Below are positions 36,699 to 48,444 of a stretch of 64,000 nt of DNA, piece after piece (within the stretch, counting starts at the first letter, position 1; each line of letters opens with the position of its first letter). The notes below the pieces were generated by a model. It ran no database searches and was not told the origin of the DNA. It saw only the letters and a program-made list of their open reading frames with translations. The stretch is from NCBI GenBank assembly GCA_002211745.1, contig CP022114.1:4682645-4746644 (forward strand), given 5' to 3'. Made by a program: the position numbers and the translations under genes. Source of the DNA: Kluyvera genomosp. 3 (GTDB lineage Bacteria; Pseudomonadota; Gammaproteobacteria; Enterobacterales; Enterobacteriaceae).

Positions 36699-38029
36699 TA
36701 CGCCAGCTTCAGGTCACGCGTCATATTTTCGATGTTGTTCTCGTGGATCACCACGTTATCTTCAATACGAATGCCGCCAAATGGCTTCAGCGCTTCGATT
36801 TTCTGCCAGTTGAAGTGCTTGCTGAACTGGCCTTCGCGCCACGGCGCAAGCAGCGATTCAATGAAGTAGATACCGGGCTCGATGGTCAACACCATGCGCG
36901 GCTCCAGCACTCGGGTGCAACGCAGATACGGATATTTGGACGGCGCTGCCAGATGCGTACCGCTATCGTCCTGCATAAAGCCCGCAACATCATGCACCTG
37001 CAGGCCTAGCGGGTGACCAATACCGTGTGGCATAAATGGCCCGGTCAGATCGTTCTCGACCATTGCTTCTTCGCTCATGTCGGTGACGATCTGATGTTTA
37101 CGCAGCAGTTTGGCAATGCGCTGATGGAACTGAATGTGGTAATCCACATAGCTGGTCCCCGCTTTCATGGTGGCGATCAGCGCCAGTTGCTCGGCGTTGA
37201 CGTCTTTTACCAGGTGCGCGTAGTCGTTATCGCTGTGCGCAGCCCAGGTACGGGTCAGGTCAGCGGCATAACCGTTGTATTCCGCGCCGGCGTCCAGCAG
37301 GAAGCTGCGCATTTCCGATGGCGCGCGGTGATCCAGCTTGGTGTAGTGCAACACAGCCGCATGTTCGTTCAGCGCCACGATGTTGCCGTACGGTACATCG
37401 GTATCACGGTGGCCGGTAGCGGTCAGATACGCGAGGTTGATATCAAACTCGCTCATGCCGGAACGGAACGCTTCTTCCGCCGCACGGTGGCCATTAACCG
37501 CCATCTTCTGCGCTTCGCGCATGCACGCCAGCTCGTAATCTGTTTTATAGGAGCGATAGTAGTGCAGGTAATCAATAACCCCTTTCGGGTTGATGTTGTT
37601 CGCCGCAATACCTAAGCCCAACGCACGCTCCGGAACCGGACCGATATAGCCGATATTGTCACGGGCAGCGGGCAGTTGGCTGCCAATACCGTCTGCTTTC
37701 GGCAGCGCGATAACCTCAACATCCTCCGTCCAGAATGAGGTCGGCAGGGGTTCAACGTTATGCCAGTAATCGACCGGCAGGTAGAACCACAGCTTAGGTT
37801 TATTGACGCCATCCACCAGCAGCCAGCAGTTAGGTACCTGAGTCACCGGCACCCAGGCTTTAAACTGCGGGTTAACCTTGAACGGGTACGCGTGGTCATC
37901 CAGAAAAACATTCATCAGCTCGCCAGAGTGGATAAGCAGCGCATCAAGCTTAAAACGCTCGAGTGCGTTACGCGCCCGCTCTTGTAAGGTAACAATATGA
38001 TTTTTATAAAGTGCGGCCAGTGATTCCAT
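36698..38029 (-). CDS. pepQ: Xaa-Pro dipeptidase PepQ
   Basis: Dinuclear Mn peptidase that cleaves dipeptides with C-terminal proline. 443 residues, pita-bread fold. Metal ligands fall in the expected segments: two Asp in [19 protein letters not shown], His in [14 protein letters not shown], Glu in [10 protein letters not shown] and [10 protein letters not shown]. Intact and E. coli length. First gene of pepQ-yigZ-trkH-hemG, divergent from fadB. Confidence 0.95.
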   Translation of the reverse strand: MESLAALYKNHIVTLQERARNALERFKLDALLIHSGELMNVFLDDHAYPFKVNPQFKAWVPVTQVPNCWLLVDGVNKPKLWFYLPVDYWHNVEPLPTSFWTEDVEVIALPKADGIGSQLPAARDNIGYIGPVPERALGLGIAANNINPKGVIDYLHYYRSYKTDYELACMREAQKMAVNGHRAAEEAFRSGMSEFDINLAYLTATGHRDTDVPYGNIVALNEHAAVLHYTKLDHRAPSEMRSFLLDAGAEYNGYAADLTRTWAAHSDNDYAHLVKDVNAEQLALIATMKAGTSYVDYHIQFHQRIAKLLRKHQIVTDMSEEAMVENDLTGPFMPHGIGHPLGLQVHDVAGFMQDDSGTHLAAPSKYPYLRCTRVLEPRMVLTIEPGIYFIESLLAPWREGQFSKHFNWQKIEALKPFGGIRIEDNVVIHENNIENMTRDLKLA

Positions 38030-38177
38030 TATTTACCCTTCTGAATTTATTGCCCTTTAGTCCCCGCATAGTAGCACACCTCATTGATCCTGCGTGATTT
38101 CCCCCGGACGTGATCCGACCAGCAAATATTTAAAGTCTTATTTGCATTTATTTAACACAAAATACACACTCGAGTTT

Positions 38178-38194
38178 ATCTGGTATGACCAGAT
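38178..38194 (+). promoter_or_regulatory. FadR operator upstream of fadB
   Basis: ATCTGGTATGACCAGAT is a near-perfect palindrome, differing by one central base from the known E. coli fadB FadR site. It is placed 26 bp before the fadB start. FadR represses fadBA until long-chain acyl-CoA is present. Confidence 0.88.
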
Positions 38195-38220
38195 CATATT
38201 GCTGGATTCAGGAGACTGAC

Positions 38221-40407
38221 ATGCTCTACAAAGGCGACACCCTGTACCTCAACTGGCTGGAAGATGGCATTGCCGAACTGGTGTTCGATGCCCCTGGCTC
38301 AGTTAACAAATTAGATACCGCAACCGTAGCCAGCCTCGGCCAGGCGCTCGACGTCCTCGAAAAACAAAAAGAGCTGAAGGGCTGCTGCTGCGCTCTGAAA
38401 AGGCGGCCTTTATTGTCGGCGCGGATATCACCGAATTCCTTTCGCTGTTCCTGGTACCAGAAGAACAGTTCAGCCAGTGGCTGCATTTCGCCAACAGCGT
38501 GTTTAACCGTCTGGAAGATCTGCCGGTCCCGACGATTTCCGCTGTTAACGGCTATGCGCTGGGCGGCGGCTGCGAATGCGTGCTGGCGACCGACTATCGT
38601 CTGGCCACGCCGGACCTGCGCATCGGCCTGCCGGAAACCAAGCTGGGCATTATGCCGGGCTTCGGCGGTTCCGTGCGTCTGCCGCGTCTGTTAGGAGCCG
38701 ACAGCGCGCTGGAAATCATCGCCGCCGGTAAAGACGTCGGTGCCGAACAGGCGCTGAAAATCGGTCTGGTCGACGGCATCGTCAAACAGGAAAAACTGTT
38801 CGATGGCGCGCTGGCGGTCCTGCATCAGGCGATTAACGGTGACCTCGACTGGAAAGCCAAACGCCAGCCGAAACTGGAACCGCTCAAGCTCAGCAAAATT
38901 GAAGCCACCATGAGCTTCACCATTGCTAAAGGCATGGTGATGCAAACTGCGGGCAAACACTATCCGGCGCCGATCACGGCGGTGAAAACCATCGAGGCGG
39001 CGGCCCGCTTTGGCCGCGAAGAAGCGCTGAATCTGGAAAACAAAAGTTTTGTTCCACTGGCCCATTCTAATGAAGCCCGTGCGCTGGTCGGTATTTTCCT
39101 CAACGACCAATACGTAAAAGGTCAGGCAAAGAAACTGACCAAAAACACCGAACCGCCGAAACATGCCGCCGTGCTTGGCGCGGGATCATGGGTGGCGGGA
39201 TCGCTTATCAGTCCGCCTGGAAGGGCGTGCCGGTGATCATGAAGGATATCAGTGAAAAATCGCTGACTCTCGGAATGACGGAAGCCAGCAAGCTGCTCAA
39301 CAAACAGCTGGAGCGCGGCAAAATCGACGGTCTGAAGCTGGCCGGAGTGATCTCCACCATTCAGCCGACGCTGGATTACGCCGGTTTTGATCGCGTTGAC
39401 GTGGTTGTTGAAGCCGTCGTGGAAAACCCGAAGGTCAAGAAAGCGGTGCTGGCGGAAACCGAGCAGAAGGTGCGCCCGGATACCGTGCTGGCTTCTAACA
39501 CCTCGACCATTCCCATCGGCGAGCTGGCCGATGCGCTGGAACGCCCGGAAAACTTCTGCGGCATGCACTTCTTTAACCCGGTGCACCGTATGCCGCTGGT
39601 TGAGATCATCCGTGGCCAGAAAACCTCAGAAAGCACCATTGCCAAAGTCGTCGCCTGGGCGAGTAAGATGGGCAAAACGCCGATCGTGGTCAACGACTGC
39701 CCCGGTTTCTTCGTCAACCGCGTGCTGTTCCCGTACTTTGCTGGCTTCAGCCAGCTGCTGCGCGACGGCGCGGACTTCCGCAAGGTTGATAAAGTGATGG
39801 AGAAACAGTTCGGTTGGCCGATGGGTCCGGCTTATCTGCTCGACGTGGTGGGTATTGATACCGCCCACCATGCACAGGCAGTCATGGCAGCCGGTTTCCC
39901 GCAGCGTATGCGGAAAGATTACCGCGACGCTATCGACGCGCTGTTTGAAGCAAGCCGCTACGGCCAGAAAAATGGTCTGGGCTTCTGGCGCTATAAAGAA
40001 GACAGCAAAGGCAAGCCGAAGAAAGAAGAAGATGCGGCAGTGGACGGCCTGCTGGCCGACGTTAGCCAGCCGAAGCGCGACTTCAGCGACGACGAGATTA
40101 TTGCTCGTATGATGATCCCGATGGTCAATGAAGTGGTGCGTTGCCTGGAAGAAGGCATCATTGCCAGCCCGGCGGAAGCCGATATGGCGCTGGTCTACGG
40201 CCTGGGCTTCCCTCCGTTCCACGGTGGCGCATTCCGCTGGCTGGATACGCTCGGCAGCGCGAAGTATCTCGATATGGCTCAGCAGTATCAGCACCTTGGC
40301 CCGCTGTACGAAGTACCGGCCGGTCTGCGAGACAAGGCGCGCCATAACGAAGCGTATTATCCCCGGTTGAGCCAGCCCGCCCGGCTGGTGAGCTGAAAAC
40401 GGCTTAA
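38221..40407 (+). CDS. fadB: Fatty acid oxidation multifunctional alpha subunit FadB, three single-base losses
   Basis: Carries enoyl-CoA hydratase/isomerase (N-terminal half) and L-3-hydroxyacyl-CoA dehydrogenase (C-terminal half), in an alpha2-beta2 complex with FadA. AGGAGA precedes the start [16 protein letters not shown]. Breaks: 38379-38381 (restores [21 protein letters not shown]), 39182-39184 (restores the NAD loop [13 protein letters not shown]), and 40361-40364 (restores [17 protein letters not shown] and the stop at 40405-40407). Each is one G or C short. Restored length is 729 residues, exactly E. coli. Confidence 0.96.
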
Positions 40408-41578
<1,171 letters not shown>

Positions 41579-41583
41579 AAAAA

Positions 41584-41606
41584 TGCGCCCCGGAAACCGG
41601 GGCGCT
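41584..41606 (-). terminator. Hairpin terminating the LacI-family gene
   Basis: The stem GCGCCCCGG / CCGGGGCGC has a T7 run on the minus strand (41583-41577), just past the end of fadA. Confidence 0.7.
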
Positions 41607-41642
41607 CATTCAACAGCACAACAACGTTTAGTTGCCGTTCTT

Positions 41643-41667
41643 CCCGCCTGTCAGGGGCGGGTTTTTT
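41643..41667 (+). terminator. fadBA terminator
   Basis: CCCGCC / GGCGGG stem followed by six T on the plus strand; the T run overlaps the stop codon of the convergent regulator gene. Confidence 0.75.
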
Positions 41668-42645
41668 ACTTTACCGAACTGCTACGCACCACCAGCTCAA
41701 CCGGCAGGAACAGATTTTCAGCCTGCTTCTCCTCCAGCAGTAAACGCAGCGCTTCACGCCCCAGCTGCTGTTTATTAACCGCAATAGTCGTCAGCGGCGG
41801 CTGCGACCAGCCGGCAGCCTCAATATCATCAAAACCAACCAGCGCAATATCTTGCGGAATGCGCAGGCCGCGCTCTGCACAGAGCCGCTCCACCACTAGC
41901 GCGGCGGCATCATTGTAGGCAAATATGGCATCCGGCGGCTCGGGTAGATCGAGCAGCTCATTCACTGCCTCAACCAGAGATTGTTCAGTATCCAGCAGCG
42001 GAGGCGCTATCGCTTCATACTCAGGCGGCATTAATAAGCGCGCTTCGTATAACGCCTGCCGGTAACCTTTTTCGCGCTGACGAATACTGTAGTGGGAAAG
42101 CGTACTGGCCAGAAACGCGATACGGCGGCGCCCTGGTCAATCAGGTGCCTGGTCGCCAGATACCCTCCCTGGGTGTTATCCGGGTTCACGCACGGCAAGC
42201 CCGGCGCCCATAAATCCACAAGAACCAGCGGCAGCTTCATTTGTTGAATCAGCGCCAGGAGCTCCGGCTCAAAGAAGCCCGCGCAGATTAATGCATCAGG
42301 TTGATGCACCCTAACCTGTTCACTGACCGCATCGCCAGGGCCAAGAGAGAGGAAGCTCAGCGCGATACCGTGTTCGCGGCACAGATCTTCTATGCCCAGC
42401 AAAAGCTGCGAGTAAAACGGCAGCGCCCGGCTGATGTTGTGCTGACGATGCAGCAGGAACAGCACGCGTTTAAGTTTCTCACTTCGCAGGCGGGAAAAAT
42501 CGTAGCCCTTTTGCTCCGCCACCGAAATAATGCGCAGCCGCGTGTCTTCACGCAACCCGGGTTGCCCTTTCAGTGCCCGTGAAACCGCACCGACTGAGAC
42601 GCCACAGGCCTCGGCAATATCTCTAACTCGCACTGGTTTCGTCAT
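41666..42645 (-). CDS. LacI/GalR-family transcriptional regulator, one frameshift
   Basis: Probable local repressor of the divergent gene cluster. N-terminal helix-turn-helix VRDIAEACGVSVGAVSRALKG (residues 6-26), then a periplasmic-binding-protein-like effector domain: PDALICAGFFEPELLALI, DNTQGGYLATRHLIDQG, AIFAYNDAAALVVER and LVGFDDIEAAGW. The run at 42131-42133 is one short; restoration gives DQGRRRIAFLASTLSHYSIRQREKGYRQALYEARLL. Restored 326 residues, family size. The effector cannot be inferred from sequence alone. Confidence 0.9.
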
Positions 42646-42990
42646 TTCGCTCTCGTTTATTATCCATCGTTTAAGGCAATCCTGACACCCTGCCGACTAC
42701 ACAGCCCGATTCTAACCGTTTCATCATTTATGGAACACCCGCATCGATTAGCGCGTGACTCAGGTAGAGTCTTTTTATTGTTTACTAAACTTATAAAATA
42801 CGGTCATTAACAGCGTCGCATGGCTTATAAAAATACATGGTAAAGCAATAATGAAGGCATGATCACAAAAAATTACATAGTTTAATAAAAATAGCGACAC
42901 CGTTCACATTCGCCTCTTTACCAACTATACACCTGTTCAATTAGTCATCAGGATAAATGCAACACCTCTTGTTTAGTAAAAGGTAATTGC
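42646..42990. promoter_or_regulatory. Divergent control region of the accessory cluster with two operator-like palindromes
   Basis: A 345-bp A/T-rich gap between the regulator and the oxidoreductase. GTTTACTAAAC at 42780-42790 and its near-complement GTTTAGTAAAA at 42971-42981 are the same odd-length palindrome in opposite sense. They lie 190 bp apart, and the second sits on the ribosome-binding region of the first structural gene. They are good candidates for the regulator's operators. No other gene or repeat seen. Confidence 0.5.
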
Positions 42991-44336
42991 ATGGAACAGT
43001 TTGATGTCGTGGTTGTGGGTGGCGGTTTTTCTGGCAGCATCGCGGCAATCGCCGCGGCGCGCTGCCGGGCGAAAACGGTTATCGTTGAAGCCAGCGCTTG
43101 CCTGGGGGATCGCTCACCACCAACGGCGTAAACCCTATGATGACGTTTCACGCCGGTGAAAAGCAGGTTATCAGAGGAATTACTGAAGAACTCATCGCCC
43201 GCCTGAAAGCACAGGGCAAATCGCCGGGGCATGTGCGCGATCCCGGCCACTTCACCACCACCTACACGCCGTTTGACGCGGAAGCGATGAAGCATGAGCT
43301 TGAATTGATGCTGCTGGAAGCAGGCGGCACCGTGCTCTATCACGCCACATTAGCTAACGTCACGCGCGACGAGCGGAAAATCGAGAATATCACCGTCTGT
43401 ACTCGCTCCGGGTTAATGACGCTCAGTGCAAACGTGTTTATTGATGCGAGTGGTGATGCCGCCCTGGCCGCAGCGGCGGGGATCCCGCTGATCAAAGGGC
43501 GTGAGTCAGATGGCAAATCGCAGCCAATGACGATGACGCTGAAAATGGCCAATGTGGATCGCGAAAAACTGCGTACCTGGATGCTAGAGCATATTAACGA
43601 GCTCAATAATCACTATCAGGCAGAAGATGTCAGAACCGCAGAGCGACTGGCCTGCCACGGTTTTATCCGCGAACTGGCAGAGGCCAAAGCCGCCGGGGAG
43701 ATCACCATTCCACGCGAAGATGTCCTGTTCTTTGAAACGAATAATCCGGGCGAATTTATCTTCAATACCAGCCGTATTCTCGATCACGATGCGACGGACC
43801 CATGGAGTTTGAGCCATGCGGAATTTGTCGGACGCCAGCAATGCCGTGAACTGGAACGTTTCGCCAGACGCATTATTCCCGGTTTTGAACAGGCGATCGT
43901 CGTTTCGACCGGCCCGTCAGTGGGCGTGCGCAGTTCCTGCCAGATCAAGGGATGCTACCGCCTCACCGCCGACGACCTGCTAAAGCAAACGCGCTTTACC
44001 GACACCATTGCCATTTCCGGCTATCCCATTGATATCCACAGCCCTGATGGCGAAGGCACGGAGCACGGCACCCTGCCGTTCGGCGGCATGTATGGCATTC
44101 CATGGCGGACGCTGATCGCCGAGGAGGCCGATAACGTCATTGTCGTCGGGCGCTGTATCTCCGCCACCTTCGAGGCGCAGGCGGCCATCCGCACCACGCC
44201 AACCGTCGGCGCTATCGGCCAGGCTGGAGGCATTGCCGCCGCATTGGCCACCAGCGAGAAAATCAGCGTACATCAGGTATCCATTGCCCAGCTGCAGGAT
44301 GCCATTCGTCAGCAACAGGGTTATCTCGACTTCTGA
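42991..44336 (+). CDS. FAD-dependent oxidoreductase, one frameshift
   Basis: First structural gene of the accessory cluster. N-terminal Rossmann motif VVVGGGFSGSIAAIAAA (residues 7-23). FIDASGDAALAAAAGIP and a C-terminal FAD segment NVIVVGRCISATFEAQAAIRTTPTVGAIGQAGG match the FAD_oxidored (PF12831-like) family. The run at 43104-43108 must have six G to give SACLGGSLTTNGVNPMMTF. About 448 residues, no signal peptide, so cytoplasmic. Members often oxidise or reduce small organic acids or act beside glycan-degrading enzymes. The substrate is unknown. Confidence 0.85.
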
Positions 44337-44345
44337 GGAATTTAC

Positions 44346-45638
44346 ATGGATATGCTACACATCATCAGAATCTGCGCGATTCTGGTTATTTTCCTGCTCT
44401 TCTCGGCCTTATGATGACCCGGAAAATGCCCGCCATTCTGGCTTTGCCCGTTATGGCAATACTGATGCCGCTGGTTGCCGGCGTCCCGATTTTTAGCGAA
44501 GACAAATCAACGTTCACCATTGCAAACAACGTGCTGACGCAGGGCTCGCTTCGCCTGGGCGCGACGATCGTCGCACTCATTTTTGGGGCATGGTTTGGCG
44601 AGGTGTTGAAAAAGGTCGGTGTGACGGAAGCGCTGGTGCGTAAGGCTGCGGAACTTTCAGGCGATAAGCCGCTAACGATGGCGATTGTCTTTTTCATTAT
44701 CGGTACGGTGATCTTCTCCTCCAGCGATGGCCTTGGCATGGTCATTTTAGTCGGCAGCATTATTATCCCCATCCTGCTGACTGCCGGACTTTCACCGCTG
44801 ACCAGCTGTATTGTTCTGCTGGCCTGTCACGCGCTGGGCAGCCTGTTTGCCGTCAGCGGCTGGGCGCTAATGCACGACCTGTACGGCATTCCGGTCGCCG
44901 ACATGGCGCGCTACGCGACAATATTTGCGATCCCTGCGGCTATTATCTATATCACCATGGTCGTGTGGATGGTGAAGCGTGACGTCGTCGTCCGTAAAGC
45001 CTGGTCGATGCCGGTAGCGGATAACCTCAGCAAACGTAAACAGGTTAATCCTCTCGCGCTCATCTCTCCGCTGGTACCGGTGATCATCATTTTCGCCTTT
45101 AAAATCGAGGTGGTTCCGGCCATCGTCCTGAGCCTGGTGATTTGCCTGCTGCTGGCAATGCCGAAACGCCCTACCCACGTGCTGGTCAGCAGCCTGGTTG
45201 AAGGCATTCAGAATGTCGCCGGCGCGATTGGTTTGATGGTCGGCATTGGTATTTTACTCAATGCGGTCACGGCGCCGCAGGTCAGCCTGGTGCTGAAACC
45301 GTTAATTGAGTCAATCATTCCCGGCTCGCCGCTCACCTATATTCTATTCTTCTCCATTCTGAGCCCGCTGGCGCTGTATCGTGGCCCGCTAAACAGCTAC
45401 GGTCTTGGCAGCGGACTGGGGTCTTAATGCTGGGCGGCGGCCTCTCTCCGCTGGCGACGATGCTGGCGCTGCGTTCTGCGTCGCTGGTTCAGGGTCTGTC
45501 AGACCCAACCAATACCATAACGTCTGGTCATCGGATTTCGCCAAGGTCGATGTGAATGAAATCCTGCGTAAAACCTTGCCGTGGGCGATGGTGGCAGTGC
45601 TGGTTTCCATGTTAATGGCAGGCTACATCGCCTTTTAA
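44346..45638 (+). CDS. Ion-transporter-superfamily permease, three single-base losses
   Basis: About 431 residues with 10-12 hydrophobic helices and the feel of the CitMHS/GntP/ArsB ion-transporter group: LMMTRKMPAILALPVMAILMPL, SSSDGLGMVILVGSIIIPILL, and LSPLALYRGPLNSYGLGSGLG. Breaks: 44404-44407 (GG to GGG, giving LLFSGLMMTRK), 45418-45421 (gives GLGVLMLGGGLSPLATM), and 45515-45516 (gives DPTNTHNVWSSDFA). It is 9 bp after the oxidoreductase and probably imports the pathway's anionic substrate. An exact family assignment needs a profile search. Confidence 0.75.
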
Positions 45639-45652
45639 AGCAAGGAGCAATT

Positions 45653-47801
45653 ATGACAGGCAAAACGTATCGCATCGGGATCGATGTCGGCGGCACCTTT
45701 ACCGACGCCGCCATCATTGATAACGACAGTTTCGAACTGGTGGCGAAAAAGAAAATCCCCACCACCCACCATCATGCTAACGGTGTGGCCCACGGTATCA
45801 TCACCATTATTCACCAGGTGCTGGACGAGAACGGTATTTCGCCGCAGCAGGTGAGCTTTATTGCTCATGGCACCACTCAGGCAACCAACGCATTGCTGGA
45901 AGGTGATGTGGCAAAAGTGGGGATCATCGCCATGGGCAGCGGCCTGGAAGGAAAAAGCGCGCGTAAAGAAGCCTGTATTGATGATATTCCGCTGGCAGAC
46001 GGTAAATTCCTCCATACTTTTAATACCTTTCTGGATACCCGCCAGCTCAGCGATGATGTCATTCGCACGGCAATCAATACGCTGCGCGAACAGGGTGCAG
46101 AGGTGATTGTGGCGTCCGAAGCCTATAGCGTTGATGATCCAACCAACGAGCTACGGGTCATGGAAATTGCCGATGAGATGGGGCTGTGCGCAACGGGCGG
46201 CCACGAGATCACTCAACTTTATGGCCTGAAGACCCGCACCCGTACCGCAGTGGTGAACGCCAGCCTGATCCCGCGCATGCTGGAAACCGCCAACATGACC
46301 GAGCAGGCGATTAAGGAAGCGGGTATTGCTTCACAGCTGATGATCATGCGCTGCGACGGCGGCGTCATGAGCATTGACGAAGTACGCAAACGTCCCATCC
46401 TCACCATGCTCTCCGGGCTGGCTGCGGGCGTGGCTGGCGCGCTGATGTATGAGAAAGTCTCCGACGGGATTTTCTTTGAGGTTGGCGGTACCAGCGTTGA
46501 TATTTCGGTCATTAAAAACGGCAAGGTCATGATCCAGAACGCACAGGTAGGCGGACACCGTACCTATTTGCGTTCCCTTGACGTCCGCACCCTCGCCGTC
46601 GCGGGCGGCAGCATGATGATGGTTGAAAACGGTAAAATCACGATGACCGGCCCGCGTAGCGCCCACATCGCCGGCTGTGAATACGAGTGCTTTATTGCCG
46701 AATCCGCTTTCGGCGACCATCCAGAATTGACGTTTATCAGTCCGCGGCCGGGCGATCCACAGACCTATGCCGTGGTGACCGGCGCGGCGGGAAAACGCTA
46801 TGCGCTTACGCTGGCTGGCGCTGCCAATTTACTGGGATACGTGCCGGCGGACGACTACGCCGCGGGCAATATCAACAGCGCGCGCCTCGCCTGGCAGCTG
46901 CTGGGCGATCACCTTGGCTGTAGCGCCGAAGAGGCCGCGCGCCAGGCGCTGGATATCGCCATTGATAAAGTGATGATTGTGGTCAATGAGATGATTGCCG
47001 AATACAAGCTGGAGCGCCACTTCATCACCCTCGTTGGCGGCGGCGGTAGCGGCTGCATCCTGGTACCGGCGATGGCCGAAAAAGCGGCCATGAAATACCA
47101 AAATGCCAACAATGCGCCGTACATTTCCACCATCGGGTCGGGATGGCGATGGTGCGCGAAATGATTGAAAAGAGCGTCGTTAACCCAGGCGAGGCGGAGA
47201 TCAAAATGATCCGCGCCGAGATTATGGAGCGCATCGTCCGTTCTGGGCGAACGAAGCCACCGTCGATATCAACATTGAGATCGACAAACAGAAAAACGTG
47301 CTGCGCGCGATTGCCACCGGTGCGACGGAGCTCCGACAGAAAGAGAGTATTAACGAGACCTTACCGCTATCACAGCTACAGCAGATTGCCGCCGAATCGG
47401 TCAATTTAACGCACACCGTCACGCAACGCGCCTGCCAGACCGGGCGCTGGCATCTGTTTGAAGGTGTCTGCGAGCAAAAGCGTTTCTTCGGTTTACTCAA
47501 AAAACAGCAGCGTCGCCTGAGTATGCTGGATCGGGAAGGCGTGGTGAGGCTGAAAAAAGAGAACGCCAACTGGCTGGTGTGCAGCCGGCAGGAAATGAAC
47601 TCCCGCTTTGCCGATTTTCTTGACGATAACACGCGTTACTCTGAAGCCAACGCGGCGATACCCAAAACCTTCCTTTTCTGGAAAGAGAAAATGCTCGATC
47701 TCACCGGAACCCAAACGAAGGAACAAATGCTGTCGATTATTGAAATGGAGCTGGATGTGGTCGAACCCGAGCAGGACGTTATCGCCATCGCCTGGCAATA
47801 A
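45653..47801 (+). CDS. Hydantoinase/oxoprolinase A-family protein, two single-base losses
   Basis: Restored 716 residues. N-terminal Hydant_A_N ATP-binding signature RIGIDVGGTFTDAAIIDND, HGTTQATNALLEGDVAKVG; then the Hydantoinase_A core LMIMRCDGGVMSIDEVRKRP, LSGLAAGVAGAL, EVGGTSVDISV and FITLVGGGGSGCILVPAMA. Breaks at 47140-47142 (restores STIGSGMAMVREMIEK) and 47245-47247 (restores IVRSGANEATVDIN). The family couples ATP hydrolysis to amide, lactam or carboxylation chemistry. The usual B subunit is absent, and there is a ~200-residue C-terminal extension. Confidence 0.82.
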
Positions 47802-47810
47802 GGAGTGGAA

Positions 47811-48444
47811 ATGGAACGCGATGAATTGAACCGGACGCTGGCCTGGCTGGATCTGCGAAACGATGCGGTGTTTAACAAAATTCCGCCGGACCGTTATCGC
47901 TATTATCTCGACAACGCCCTCGCGGCAGGCGCGGCGGCGGCACAGGAGTTTGCCGGGCAATCCATTCGCGAGCTCTATCAGCAACACGATATCGACATCC
48001 AGTTCGATCAGGGCGACGGTCTGTTCTTCACCGTCCAGTTCCGCGCCCAATTTGAATTCAGCGAAAAGAAAGCGACTCGTCGCGTCACGCTGTACCAGCC
48101 TTCGCTGGAGAGTTTACAGGCGAGCAGCGGGCTGCCGCTCGAGAAAATTATCGACATCCACCTGGCGCACGAATTTTTCCATTTTCTCGAATACAGCCGT
48201 AAACAGCCCGTGGGGAAAGACTCGAGAAAGTATGCAATGTCGCGCTGGGCCGTTCCGCCGTTACTCCACCGTGGCCGCCGTCTCAGAAATCGCGGCTCAT
48301 CATTTTTGCCAGTTACTGAACGATCTGCCGTTTTATCCGACCTATTATGATTTTCAGTGGTTGGTGGACAGCGGTAAACAAACACGCCAGCAGCGAGATG
48401 AACTCTTTGCAGTCTCGCTACAAGAAATACAGCAGAGCACCTGA
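47811..48444 (+). CDS. Conserved HExxH-motif protein, possible metallopeptidase, two single-base losses
   Basis: I do not recognise a named family. Restored 211 residues. HEFFH at residues 120-124 in the context IDIHLAHEFFHFLEYS, and an acidic residue in SEIAAHHF (E160), form the HExxH...E arrangement of gluzincin-type zinc peptidases. Both breaks lie between these motifs: 48212-48215 (restores KQPVGERLEKVCNVAL) and 48247-48249 (restores LGPFRRYSTVAAVSEIAAH). No signal peptide, so cytoplasmic. AGGAG is 7 bp before the start and the stop overlaps the next gene (TGATG). It could process an enzyme of the cluster or act on the substrate. Confidence 0.65.
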
